A stretch of 64,000 nt of DNA from Cristatella mucedo (GCA_009760855.2 WPIO01000003.1:2133001-2197000); one strand, 5' to 3'; shown: positions 1-41,989, counted from the first letter of the stretch. Notes: generated by a model not told the origin, from the letters alone. Numbers and translations are program-made.

Positions 1-244
1 ACTTCGGTTGCCATCAGAAATTGTTTGACTTCGAAAGAGCGCAGGTATAATGTAGAGAATTCCCAGTCATGGGCCGTCCAATCGCGCCTGTGGTAATGAG
101 TTCGAGCTCGGCGCTCCTGCTTTTAGGTGAAGCATCGGAAAAATATACATTTAATAATTAATTATATATAAATTGTTAATTAATTGTATTATAAGAATGA
201 ATTATACTGTATATAATTTACTGTATAATTATACAGTATAATTC
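1..244. other. AT-rich non-coding stretch
   Basis: No gene is visible. From about 150 onward the sequence is almost pure A/T with several short self-complementary motifs. It runs into a SINE fragment at about 245. Confidence 0.5.
219..238. repeat. 20-bp perfect palindrome in AT-rich DNA
   Basis: TACTGTATAATTATACAGTA equals its own reverse complement. A related partial copy lies at about 204-217. Such palindromes are common in AT-rich DNA, and no function is claimed. Confidence 0.7.
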
Positions 245-385
245 AATCGTATACGCCCTATCTCTATTTAGGCGCTTCATGAGCTATGGGACCCGAGCCC
301 ACAACCTCGGTAATCAAATGCATATTCAGCTTCTCTTTATTTCGAGGCAAGCACCTTAACCACCTCCCATGTGCATCACGTACAG
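245..385 (-). mobile_element. tRNA-headed SINE with L2-like tail, degraded copy
   Basis: Read on the minus strand it has a tRNA-like box-B block (near 295-310, complement of cccacaacctcgg) and an A-box-like block (near 350-370, complement of caccttaaccac). The tail complements taggcgcttcat, as in the other family copies at 3541, 37727, 39066 and 45867. It lies directly upstream of an L2 fragment. Confidence 0.6.
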
Positions 386-394
386 AGCACAACA

Positions 395-1657
395 GTGGTA
401 CAGGTTCTATCTCAGTGGGAGATTCCAGAGCATTGATGTGAACGGACAAAGATCGTCCGAGCCATGGCTGGAGTACGGTGGGTACCTCGAGGGTTTGTGC
501 TTGGTCTGGTTCTGTTCACGGTATGTACTCTGCCTCTTGCTGATGTGATCGCCAAACACAATCTAGGCTTTCACTTCTATGCAGAGGCCACTCATTTGTA
601 CCTTTGCTTTGATCCCTCCCAGCCCTCCTGCACGTTGCATTCTAGACACAACCTGCTATATATATTGATGTCATCCGCACATGTATGGCAGCAAGATCTT
701 CTCAAATCGAATAACGACAAAATAAACTTAATAGTTATGGGCAAGCCAAGTATGATTCAGAAATTGGAAAACCTAACTCTCAAAGTGGGCTCTGTCAGCA
801 TATCTCCAGTTGTACCTGCACGTTGTCTAGGTGTCCTGTTCCAAAGTGACCTTTCACTAGATGACCACATCAGATCCACATTCAAGTCTACTTACTTGTA
901 GCTACATAGTATTGCCAAAATTCTGGCTTACATAGGTATAGATACTACATCTAAATTGGTCCATTCATTTGTGCATCTAAATTGATCCATTCATTTGCGA
1001 CATCCCGTCTCGAGTCAGGTAACTCAATGCTAGCTGGTCTATCGACATGTGTGCAATAAGGCGCTTACAGCTATTGCAAAAATCTGCAGCTAGGCGTGTC
1101 TTTCGTGGGCTTCCCAGCTACAACATCATACCACTTCTCGCGCGACCTGTACTGGCTACCGGCCAAGCAGCGTATCAACTTCAAGATTCTGTCAATCACT
1201 TTTAGGTCCCTCTATTCTCTGGCTCCAGCCTACCTATCAATTCTACTTTTGACCAGGCTAGGCATCGTTCAACATGCTTTTCTGAATCAAATCACTTAGC
1301 TACATCTCGTACGTACCTCAAACCCTTAGGATGCCGTGCCTTTAGTTCGTATGATCCAAAGCCTAGAATTCACTCACGACTGACGTCACGAAATTCCTTA
1401 ACTTGGAGACGTTTAAAAAGAAGCTAAAAACGCATCTACTGTCTATTTGTCACCGCATTTAGTGGGTCCATGGAATTTTTCCTTGTGTGCCTATGCGCTC
1501 TGAAATGCGCATGCTGCCATTAACTGTATTTGCATGTTGATCCTGCGCATGTCACCTCTAACCGTGTTATACTTGCTGGTATTATGCATGCTAATTTTTG
1601 CAATTCGACCATGCTTCTTATGAAGTGCCTAGAGAGAGATTGGGTTCTTATTATTAT
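395..1657 (+). mobile_element. L2/CR1-type LINE fragment (family A), degenerate
   Basis: The frame 464-901 aligns with the reverse transcriptase of the better copy at 49.9-51.7 kb. The YADD catalytic box is decayed to YAEA (HFYAEATHLYL), followed by [14 protein letters not shown]. Later pieces (1096-1290, 1370-1450) match the C-terminal part with several frameshifts. The 3' UTR ends with aagtgcctagagagagattggg and a short ttattatt tail at about 1657. The 5' part is missing, as in typical 5'-truncated LINE insertions. Not functional. Confidence 0.85.
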
Positions 1658-2342
1658 CTGTAACTCACTGCTTGCTGGTCTACCGGCATGTGCAATGAGG
1701 CTCTTACAGCTGGTGCAAAACTCTGCAGCTAGGCTTGTCTGTCGTAAGCATCGAAGTTGCCTCATCACACCACTTCTCACCGACCTGCAATGGCTACCAG
1801 TCAAGCAACGGATTTACTTCAAGGTTTTGTCGCTCACTTTTAGGTCCCTTCATTCTATGGCTCCAGCCTATCTCTCAGATATACTACCCCATCAGGACAA
1901 GCATCGTACCACCCGCTTTTCGGAATCCAACATTCTAGAAATACCTCGTAAAAACCTTAAATCCTTTGGAGACCGTACATTTAGTTCGTATGCTCCCACA
2001 GCCTGGAACTGTCTCCCGACCTGCGTCAGAACATCCCCTGACCTGACCACATTTAAAAGGAACCTAAAAACACACCTATTTAGGACAGCATTTAGTGGGT
2101 CCCTGTGATTTGTCCTTCATGTGCTTATGCGTGCTGGCACTGTGCATGCTGCCACTAATCGCACTTGCATGCTGACCTTGTGCATGTCACCCCTAACCTT
2201 GTCATTCGTGTTGTTTATCAAGCATGATATCACTCACTATTCAATCGCGTTTCTCTGTGCAGCAAATGTAAAGCGCCTAGAAAGAGATTGGGTTCTCTTA
2301 GAGCGCTGTATCAAGCGTATTTTTATTATTAGTATTATCTGA
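1658..2342 (+). mobile_element. L2/CR1-type LINE fragment (family A), C-terminal part and 3' end
   Basis: The open frame 1530-2108 includes the family-A C-terminus ([20 protein letters not shown], then [15 protein letters not shown] and a stop). This is nearly identical to the copy ending at 51468. It is followed by the family 3' UTR and the terminal aaagcgcctagaaagagatt / gcgctgtatcaagcg block with an ATT-rich tail. It starts abruptly at 1658, right after the tail of the previous copy, so it is a second truncated insertion or a tandem arrangement. Confidence 0.85.
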
Positions 2343-3229
2343 GGTTGCTAAGCAAAAGTATTAGTCTTATTACCTTTAAAAAATTATTATTATTGCACCT
2401 TGTTAGTAAGACTCCGGATGTATTGACTAGCTTTTAGCACACATTTGTAACTTCCGACTAAAAGTACAGTAGTGTAAGACCCGTGTCTCCATTTTTGTAC
2501 AAATTCTTCTAATTGGCCTGTCAAATTGTCTTTACCTGATTAATTACTTACGCTTTTGGACATAGCTTCAACTAACTCAGAGCCGCTTTTTAAGCACTGA
2601 TTGCTTGCGTAGAGTAGTCTAATGGTTATGTAATCAACTGAGACTGAATCAAGATGCAGTCTAGATCCCCAGGCTAGAACAAAAATAAAAGACTCAAATT
2701 ATTATGTTGGAAGTTACAAGCATTTGAACGCCGCATTCCCCTTGATAGTAAACTTTTGACCATAAATCCGCAGAAGTTTATTTTAAGCATGCAGAAGTAG
2801 GAATTACTGCAAGCAAAATAAAAGTAGGAAAATAACTAGTAAGCCACATAGCGGTAAGGCACTGCCGGTTGAAAAGCGATACAAAATAATAAGCACATCA
2901 CATACATGTCACCTTACGGTTATCATAATTTTTCTTTTGCGTAGCGTCTTAAGAGAACTAAATCTATATCCAGGCACTTTACAGCTCGCTGCAGAGATTC
3001 AGTTGGCAAGGGTGAGTATCGTGTTGGCTATCAAGCAGGCCAAAGCAAACAAGCACTATGCTTAGGTCAACATACTTAAGCAACTCATGGTTACCTGTTA
3101 TTAAGCCCTGTGGTTAATAACATGCACTGAGTCATGCACAAATACGCACGCAAAAACAGCGGGACACAACAAAATAAAATTCATTGGGGTAATAGAAAAG
3201 CTGGCCACAACATCAATATATTATCTATG
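2343..3229. other. Intergenic, nothing recognised
   Basis: No open frame with recognisable content and no obvious repeat structure on either strand. Confidence 0.4.
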
Positions 3230-3355
3230 ATCATTTTTACAATGCCCTAAGAAAATGTAATTTTTATCCAAATACTTTACGTACACTGCAGGGCTTGAGC
3301 CCACGACCTTGGTTGTTAAAGACGAGCACCGTACCCCTGCACCTAAACCAGGGTA
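3230..3355 (-). mobile_element. tRNA-headed SINE with L2-like tail, degraded copy
   Basis: On the minus strand: a box-B-like block (complement of gcttgagcccacgacctt, 3293-3310), an A-box-like block (3328-3352) and a diverged tail (3237-3285). Same family as 3541-3697 but more mutated. Confidence 0.55.
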
Positions 3356-3540
3356 CTGAGTTGGTCTTAGCTCAGTATAAACGGAGTCTAAGCTTTTAGA
3401 CTGCGACCACAGCAAGAAAATGCACCTAATATAACATATAAAAAATCCTTTGCATAGCGCCATACGAGAAAATAACCTCCATTCAGGGGCTTCAGTCGAG
3501 CCCGTCAACTTTTTGGCCTCGCTTGGAGCATTATAATTAA

Positions 3541-3697
3541 ATTAAAATATAATTAGTTTGTATAGCGCCACAAGAGAACTTAATCTTTATTCAGGCGCTT
3601 CACATATGCCGCGGGGCTCGACCCCACGACCTCAGTCCGCCCTTGATAGCGTGAGCACCTTAACCACTGGGTCAAACCAGCTCGGCGCATAGACGCT
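3541..3697 (-). mobile_element. tRNA-headed SINE with L2-like tail
   Basis: Clear family member on the minus strand. The head is the complement of ccttaaccactgggtcaaac (A-box side), box B is the complement of gggctcgaccccacgacct, and the tail complements tatagcgccacaagagaact followed by an AT-rich end. The tail resembles the 3' end of the local L2 LINE, which suggests L2-machinery mobilisation. Confidence 0.75.
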
Positions 3698-4619
3698 AAA
3701 TGCTGCTGGTGCTTGAGGATCACATACCTCCTTTTTGAAAGTAGAGAAACTCTTTATAGTTGCTAACAACCGTATTAAATAGGATGAGCGAAGGAATAAC
3801 TGGCCACCATTCAGTTGGCTAGCTTATGTCTTCGTTCTTAGTGGCCGCACCGATCAATTTTTTGCGATCCAGCAGCAAGTCAGTTTCCAAAATTTGTTCC
3901 ACATGTGTGGACAATCTAGTTGGTTTGAGCTGCGTTGTATCCTTGATCTCTCAGGTTTTACAGCTTAAGTCACTTACGTCAGTCAGTTACAGTCTAGTCA
4001 GTTACTTTTCCCAGCTCAAGTCACTTACTATTGGGTTTTCATGTGGTTTGGTAGGTGCCTTCTCCAACCCATGATTAAGGCTTAACGTAGACAGGAGTGT
4101 GAATTGCTAACGGTTGTGCCACCGTCCCTACGCCACCGTTGCCACGTTTGTACGCATTGTCGATGCCATCATAGGCGGCTGCACAAGTAAAAAAGAAATT
4201 ACGTGAAAATCTAATGCAGGCTTTGCAGCAAAACAGACTTGCATGCCAACATTTCTGATCGATCTTTCGCTAATGGTGCCTACGATTTAGAGGCTGGGTC
4301 CGCGAAGCACTTCTCTAAGGCACGGAATACAGCCTTCAACACATGCCTTGCAGATGCGGCGTGTGTCTAAAGTGCTGCGACGGATGCAGCAACGATCATC
4401 TACTGCGAGACTCAGCAATAAGTATCTCCATCGTCGTGGACGTTGAAATGGTACCGACTTGTGAGACAAGCGCGTCGAGCGGGATATTGGCCGGTTTCAG
4501 CAGCACCACTGTTGCTCATATGATACTCGGAACGAGTGCCGTTTGTGTAGACTGCTCCATGACATATTACGTATGTGTGTAATTATTTATTGAAAATGTA
4601 GATATATGTAAGTTAACCG
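3698..4619. other. Intergenic, nothing recognised
   Basis: Only short open frames without recognisable motifs. No clear repeat. Confidence 0.4.
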
Positions 4620-5330
4620 GTGGAGCCCTGTCCCGCCGGGGTCGCAGGTGCCACCCAGAGACTCCCGGTTTCAGGAGCAGGGACCACACGGCTTCCGAGC
4701 CAGAGATGTGGCTCCCGAGACGAAAAGCCGCCACAGCGCCGTTCGTTCCGCGAAGGCACTGCCCAGGTCAGCCTGGCAGACTTTATTATCTGGCCACCAG
4801 CTGATGAGGGCGCCTACCGCGAAGGCCTCCGCCACTGCCGTCCGGTAGCCAGCGCTCAGAAGAGATTGGGCTGTGGCTGCGTATTTCTCGACCTTGTGCC
4901 GGGCCGCCACTGCCAGGTCATCTGCGCTGCCATCAAACGACACAGTCACAACGACGATGACTGCGTTGGTGCCATTGTCAATGACTAGGTCTGGCTTGAG
5001 AGCCGGACCCCGGCGAGCGGGTAGGTGCAATATGCCGAGAGGCAGGAGAGCGCTGTGGCCGGAAGAGCCTCGATTAGGCGACCCAGAATCTTGTTATGGT
5101 GGGCCGTTATCGCCTACTGCATCGGCCGGCAGTGGCTTAGTACGTCGCAGACGGTCTCTGCCTCTGTGCGGCAGCGACGGAAACTGGTAGCCGCACCGGG
5201 GTAGCAGGACCGGCTCCTGGTGGCGCCCACAGGCAATGCGTGCCGACGCGAGCGGTGGACGAACTGCCTGGCCGCTACGTTCTCTGCGACGACGACCCGT
5301 CTTGCTGTAGCGTAAGTTTAGTTTCCTCAA
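4620..5330 (-). mobile_element. Fossil R2-like LINE: zinc finger and restriction-like endonuclease end
   Basis: The minus strand encodes, in two frames, the C-terminal end of an RLE-type non-LTR retrotransposon. A finger (about 5183-5129) reads FRRCRTEAETVCDVLSHC, the CxxC...ET..H/C pattern. After an in-frame stop (5119-5114) comes AHHNKILGRLIEALP. From 5030 another frame holds KPDLVID (about 4985), VVVTVSFDGS (about 4945) and RHKVEKY (about 4885), which match the PD, D and K positions of the RLE nuclease. The region is GC-rich compared with its flanks. It is frameshifted and lacks the RT, so it is dead. It does not sit in rDNA. R2, R4, NeSL or Hero-type origin cannot be separated here. Confidence 0.75.
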
Positions 5331-5951
5331 AATTCCGTTTTTTTATGAAAATAGCTGAGCTACAAGAACGCAGAAGTGGTCTCAATTGACACCGTTTAAA
5401 TATTACTTAGGCTTTCCCTGAGATTTAGCGTAGCAAAAGAATTGAAGCAGTTCGGCTACCGCCGGCCAGGTCATAGAGCGAAACCTGAGGAACAGGTAAA
5501 ACTAGCTCGTACACAAATCTGACGCTTATTTATCTTTGAATAAAATAGGTGCGCAAATACTCATAGATTTTCCACAATATAAGCATGGACGAAAACGGTT
5601 CTTCACGGGGAGCACCTCTCAGGTACCTCGCCACGATACAAGCCCTGGCGTGTGCGCGCAGCGTAAAGCGCTTTCGCCGGTGCGTAACCGCTGCTAACCG
5701 ACCCACAATAAGCTGTCACTTTCAGCGCCCAGTTGTTGCCGCTTGTGTTTTAACCGTACTGCAGCGCTGGATTGCACGGTCCACCGGTAGAGCGCCGGGT
5801 GACAAACGCTTTCGCGGTTACAGCTCTAATGAGCGGGAAGTACTCCCATTGGTACAGCGCCCAAATAATGAGATACATACTGGTGGTTCTGACAAAGTGG
5901 AAGTTTCCACCCTTTTCTGCAACCTTAATAGTAGGGCAGAACTGCCTAGGG
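5331..5951. other. Intergenic region upstream of ATRIP
   Basis: An open frame starting at 5585 (MDENGSSRGAPLRYLA...) runs into the SPIN-like element and matches no family I recognise. It is probably not a gene. The region may include the ATRIP promoter, but no TATA box or other core element is convincing. Confidence 0.35.
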
Positions 5952-6132
5952 CAGTGGTTTTCAATCTTCTAATGCCGCGACCCTTTAATTTAGTTCATGT
6001 TGTGGCGACCCCAACCATAAAACTATTGCTTGCAAAATGTGGAATTGCGTGTTTTCCGATATTCTTAGGCGACCCCTGTGAAAGGATCGTCCGAACCCAA
6101 AGGGGTGGCGACCCACAGGTTGAGAACCGCTG
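5952..6132. mobile_element. SPIN-like non-autonomous hAT transposon (MITE)
   Basis: The element is 181 bp. The left end cagtggttttcaatct and the complement of the right end, cagcggttctcaacct, form about 16-bp terminal inverted repeats. It is flanked by an 8-bp target duplication (gcctaggg at 5944-5951, gcctaggt at 6133-6140, 7/8 identical), the size typical of hAT. The interior (gcgaccctt, tgttgtggcgaccccaacca, then ttaggcgacccctgtgaaag) closely resembles, from memory, the SPIN ('space invader') elements known from horizontal transfer among tetrapods, a triatomine bug and a pond snail. No transposase is encoded. Confidence 0.85.
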
Positions 6133-6140
6133 GCCTAGGT

Positions 6141-6389
6141 TGTAGGTATGTATACTGTACGCGGTGTCTGCTGGTCTTGTATTAGCCCCGTTGCACACGG
6201 CCAGGAGAGGAGGGTTTGGCTAGTTGTCCTTGACCTCTTAACGGCGAGTCCTATCTCACCCTCTCCAAAAATGTCTTTAGATGCTGGGGGAGCTAGGCTT
6301 GTATTATCATTACTGCTAGACGCTCCACGGGTCACTATTTGGTCAGCTGTGACGTCTGACAGAAAATTCATTTAATCCCATGTGATCCC
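6141..6389 (+). other. ATRIP 5' region (UTR/promoter, unresolved)
   Basis: 250 bp between the SPIN-like element and the ATRIP start codon. It presumably holds the 5' UTR or promoter. No core promoter motif can be named with confidence, and the transcription start is unknown. Confidence 0.3.
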
Positions 6390-36097
<29,708 letters not shown>

Positions 36098-36119
36098 TCA
36101 ATCCTGCTCAACTTTGAAA

Positions 36120-36125
36120 AATAAA
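36120..36125 (+). terminator. ATRIP: ATRIP poly(A) signal AATAAA
   Basis: Canonical hexamer 22 nt after the stop codon, implying a 3' UTR of only about 40-50 nt if used. No better candidate is seen nearby. Confidence 0.65.
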
Positions 36126-36129
36126 TTGA

Positions 36130-37726
<1,597 letters not shown>

Positions 37727-37875
37727 AGCTGGTTTGGCCCAGTGGTTAAAGTGCTCACCCTTGACCAAGGTCTTGCCGAGGTCGTGGGCTCGATCTCCGT
37801 GAAGCGCCTGAATAGATATTTAAGTTCTCTTAGGGCGCTATACAACTACACAAATGAATTATATACTGTTATGAA
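37727..37875 (+). mobile_element. tRNA-headed SINE with L2-like tail
   Basis: One of the best copies. The head is gagctggtttggcccagtgg ttaaagtgctcac (A-box side). Box-B region ggtcgtgggctcgatctcc, junction gaagcgcctgaatagatatt, tail gttctcttagggcgctatac followed by an AT-rich end. Confidence 0.8.
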
Positions 37876-37944
37876 TTGTACAAATCAGAACTGTGTCTTT
37901 GCAAGTTCTTATTACCTCAAGTCGCTCTTGCCAGTGCTACGAGA

Positions 37945-38420
37945 CGCTGCTTTCATTTGATGCAAGACGACAGCTAGGCCTGCCTGTCACAAAGTGTCGC
38001 AATTACCACATCGTACCACTTCTCACCAACCTGCACTGGCTACCCATCAAGTAGAGTATCGACTTCAAATTTCTGTCGCAGTAGCAATCACGTGTTGTTC
38101 TCTTGCTCTAGCTTAGCTATCGGAACTACCGGCCAATCAAGCTATGCATCACACCACCTGCTCCTCTTACTTAAGTCATTTAGCTGAGACTCCAACCAAT
38201 CTCGAATTCTCTGGCGACCGATCGCCTACGCTCCCACATCCAAAAACTCTCTCAAGATGCTCCACCGATTCGACGACATTAAAAAAAGACGCCTAGGCCC
38301 ACATGATCATCGCTGAGTTTGCTCCTTCCATAGAAATTCTTTCCTTTGCGTGCTTATGCGTACTGGCGCTATGCTGAAATTGCACGACATCGCATGCATT
38401 GTACTGCATATCTCAACTAT
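37945..38420 (+). mobile_element. L2 (family A) fragment, degenerate
   Basis: Reads cagctaggcctgcctgtcac, then accaacctgcactggctacc (NLHWLPxK) and diverged downstream pieces up to cctttgcgtgcttatgcgta of the 3' UTR. The terminal tail is missing. Confidence 0.7.
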
Positions 38421-39065
38421 GGGAGCTTTCTTATAAACGAATTATAAAATAGCAAGTACCTAGTCGTTTTGATTCGGGAACCATAATTAATAGTTCAGAA
38501 TTCGTAATCAAGCCGATCGAGCAGCTGAGCTTAAGCGACATCGCACGAGCAAGGCCTGACCCATAAGCAACCTCAATTCACAGCACGCTCTCTCCTCACG
38601 AGGCACTGAAAGGAAAGAGTCAAAGCAACGGGGAGGGGCTGGAAGCAGTGACCGCATGCGCTGCCGCGAGAGGCACAGCAACAGCAGGAGCATCGAGTGG
38701 CTGGAGCAGTGTGTGCAGCAGCAGCAAGTGCTGGGAGAGGAGGGGAAGGAGCACTTTGCCTCAAGTGAATGTATCCGAGCTTCTGTCAGAATATAAATTT
38801 CAATGAAGCTTGATGACAAGTATTGGCAAAATCTACCGAAAAAAATCAGAAATGAGCATCTGTGGCTCTGAACAAGCTGAACTGAACGCACACTTGAAAT
38901 TTGGCGTCGATCAGCGTACAAGTGGCCGAATTACGAAGTTTAAAAGGTGCACAGCTATTGTAAGAATCAAGCAGTTAAAAGTTACAAGTATGTAACTCAG
39001 CAAGCTGCAAAAATGTACCCTGATGTAACAAGGTTCGACCAGTTGGCACACAAGCCGCATATATA
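38421..39065. other. Intergenic, GC-richer patch without recognised gene
   Basis: 38520-38770 is GC-rich with CAG-rich stretches, and a minus-strand frame (38921-38508) spans it. No family is recognised and there is no codon evidence for a gene. Confidence 0.4.
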
Positions 39066-39238
39066 AAAATTTAATTCAGTTGTATAGCGCCCATTAGAGA
39101 ACTTCATTCAAGAGAACTCTATTCAGTCGCTTCACATAAATTACGAGGCGCGAGGCCTCGACCTCGGTTTCGAGTAGATTGATTAATCTTGACCTTGGTT
39201 AGAAGCGAGCACCTTAACCACCGGGCCAAACCAGGGCG
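39066..39238 (-). mobile_element. tRNA-headed SINE with L2-like tail
   Basis: Minus strand: head complement of agcaccttaaccaccgggcc, box-B-like complement of gaggcctcgacctcgg, tail complement of gttgtatagcgcccattaga. A short internal duplication of agagaact is present. Confidence 0.7.
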
Positions 39239-39559
39239 GTAAATGGCGAAAACATCGGCAAATTTTTATTTGTAGATACGTTGCTTCTGGTTTACTTTCG
39301 AGTTAGACGTTATTTGTATAATCCAATAAGGTTTTTTAATATTGTCCACGTCTGTGGAAATCGTCTAAACTTCCAATGACCCTATTTTAATTAGTTTGTC
39401 TTTAGAAAGGTACTCGAACGCATATAGTTGATTGTTGGACCAATCATTTTCTCGACATTTACCTTTACTCTGCGTTTAAAGTAACAGTATGTAGCGTGAA
39501 CCTCTCACAAGCTAGCACGACTATCAAAGGCTGTTGGCCAAGTGATCACGGAGCAACGC

Positions 39560-40560
39560 GATCCCAGTTGAATTAGTCCGCGATGCACCGGCTAACCGGT
39601 AGGCTTACCGGCCTGATCCACCGGAACTGACACACCTCCCGAAGCTGAGCACGCCCACTCGTCTGCACGGCCCGCAGAGGGATATCCGGATTGCCTGCCC
39701 TAGTGGTGTGCCGGAACGGCGCTAGCAGCTCGTGCGAAGCGTGTTCCGGGAGTTCTTCCTTGGCCGGGTGAGTGACTTCATGATTTCGATGTGGCCAATG
39801 CGCGTCCGCCTTGCGTCGTCGGTCCGTTTCGATGCTACACTTACCCTCCGCTTCGCCGCCCTTTGCCTTCCAGAGCGCGTACGTACGGGCGTCCCGAGGG
39901 TCACGCCGACGGCACCTCAGGGTCTTCTCTGGCCGGGAGCCCGTCGCGGTTCCTCGCACGGCGCGACTCGTTCTACGAAACCGCGCGCGTGCCGCTGCAG
40001 GAATGTGTTGGAACGTTCTTCGCCGCCGCTGCCGTCGTCGTCGTCGTCGCTGCTGCTGCTGCTGTCTGTCCGTCTGTCTGTGCGCTCGCCCAGCCGTGCA
40101 CCCCTGCGGCTGGGGTCTCGGCCGTCGCTTGGCAGCTAGCGCTGCCGCTCCTCGTGTGCGAGGCAGCCGATGGCGATCGAAGCTCGGCCGCACAGGATCG
40201 CTTAGGCAGGTGCTGACTGGGTGGAGGGGGGGGGGGGTTCGGCACGTGAGGCGACCGGAAACTCCACGGCGGCGTGGCTTGACGCCGTTTCAAGAGCTGC
40301 CTAGCTTGCCTTTACCAGGAGCTGAGTAGAGGCGGATAATCCAAAGGGGGTTGAAAAGAGAAAAGGGTGGAACGCTGGATAAGTCGCGATTCCTTTACAG
40401 TCCATGCCGAGTTACGGTCGCGCCCTTGCCAAAGCAGCAGCAGCAGCATCGCCAGCATGGCCGACGGTAGGCTAGTTATTGCAAGGGGCCGGCCTTCAAG
40501 GAACCGGCAGGATCGCGAGAGGCTGCCCCGGGAGTAAATCTACAAAATTGAAGTGGCAGG
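39560..40560 (+). promoter_or_regulatory. CpG-rich region, probable promoter of the annexin gene
   Basis: About 1 kb of GC- and CpG-dense DNA in an otherwise AT-rich window. It includes GTC/GCT triplet runs (40031-40066) and a G12-type run at about 40225-40236. It lies 5 kb upstream of the annexin start codon, on the correct side, and contains a consensus splice donor (see 39767). Overlapping open frames on both strands reflect GC content, not genes. Confidence 0.6.
39600..39767 (+). other. Candidate non-coding exon 1 of the annexin gene
   Basis: Ends in ggccgg|gtgagt, a near-perfect 5' splice site. The first annexin coding exon has its own acceptor 12 nt before the ATG, which demands an upstream exon. 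The left boundary is arbitrary. Inference only. Confidence 0.35.
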
Positions 40561-40889
40561 CGCATGCCTGTTCGATTTTCGCTTTTGGGCAGCTGCATTC
40601 GACTGATCACTTGCTTACCTAGTAGCTCGGAAGCTTGATTTTGGACTCTGCCAGAAGGCTAAAGTTACGCAGTCACTTTTAGACAGTGCTATGATAGCAC
40701 TGTAGCACTATCACAGCAGTGAACCAAGGCCTGACTCGTGGGCTGAGCCTCCCGCCAAGCACGGCAGCCGTGTGACCTAGGTCACCGGCTGCCATGCTGC
40801 TTGATCTGCTGGCTTCGGCCTGGAAAGGCCTAGTTCGGCTGGGACTTCTGGCTGTCAGAGCTCCAAAGTTTCGGCACATTACGAATTGC

Positions 40890-41220
40890 AGGCCCCTATA
40901 CCAACAGATTTTAATGTAGTGTCGGGAATGGCCAGGCGACTTGATGCCCTGGAGGAGACCGCACTGCTGGAGCAAGCTGATCGAATAGGCTGGTGCAAGC
41001 AAATGAAGTAGCCTATTGGTCAATAAAATGATCTTGAAGTCGATGCAATGCTTGATAGCGACCCGGTGAAGCTCAGACCGAAATGGTGTGATTCTGTTGC
41101 TGCGACATTGACGGCAGGCCAGAAGAGCTGATGAGTTTTGCACCAGTCGAGAGTTTGTTAAATATTCAGGCAGGTATCCTGAATGAAGGAGGTGCATTAT
41201 TTCTACACATTTCACAGGCT
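40890..41220 (-). mobile_element. L2 (family A) fragment, degenerate
   Basis: The minus strand encodes RLVQNSSALLACRQCRSNRI and TPFRSELHRVAIKHCIDFKI, matching the QNSAARL..RE...[16 protein letters not shown] region. It has neither end of the element. Confidence 0.7.
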
Positions 41221-41989
41221 TGAACTAGCTTGGCTGTTTTATATTGAATGAGCATCTGCTTGCATGCTCAGCGAAGCCAGTCAGTACTGACAGCTCGTTT
41301 TACCGCTTGCATTTCCCAAACGAGTTTCGAACATTCACGACTAGTGCTAGACGTGTGCTGTCATGTGACCGGCATGCAATGGTTTCTCACTGGCAGTCCT
41401 CGATAGCAGCAAGGCACAGTAGCAGCCATCGTCCACACTGACTGCAGCTTCCCACCCCCCCCAGCACAGTGGCCACTGGCCGAGTCCAGCAGCTCAATCG
41501 GCTGCACTTTGACAGGCTCGTCCTAGACAATTGCTGCTCACTTAAACCATAGCACCTGATCGGATTTCAGTAGACAATTAATTATATGTGGACAGACCGT
41601 AAATAAACCGTGGCAAGGACTCTAAACCAGGGAGTTCTTCCTTGGGCACAAATGAGTGACTGCTGTTGACTGCTGCTGCAGCTGCTGTGAGGGTGGCCGA
41701 TATCGGTTAGAGCATATACTTGTCATCGACTAAATGATGCCATGACTTTAATTTACCCGGTCTACCTGAAAAGCACACTCACTCACCGACACAAGTGCAC
41801 AAGTACACGCTCTCACACGGGCACAACACGCTCTCACACGGGCACAACACATGCTCCACATGCAACACGATCACACATATACATACAACATGCTAGCATG
41901 CAACGCACATGCGCACGAAACACAGCCGACAGCCTTGTGCACACAACACATCCTCGCATGCAACCTATGCACGTATGTGGTCGCACTCG
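41221..41989. other. Probable annexin 5' intron, no gene recognised
   Basis: Contains CA-rich simple sequence (41760-41990) with a 19-bp unit (cacgctctcacacgggcac-like) doubled at 41808-41847. Nothing else is recognised. Confidence 0.4.

Noticed and set aside
5585-6145. 186-codon open frame as a gene upstream of ATRIP
   Set aside because: Its C-terminal third is the SPIN-like transposon and the rest has no recognisable domain.
39573-40329. Overlapping GC-rich open frames as protein genes
   Set aside because: Frames are open on both strands because of GC content. There is no domain similarity, and a CpG-rich promoter region explains the composition better.
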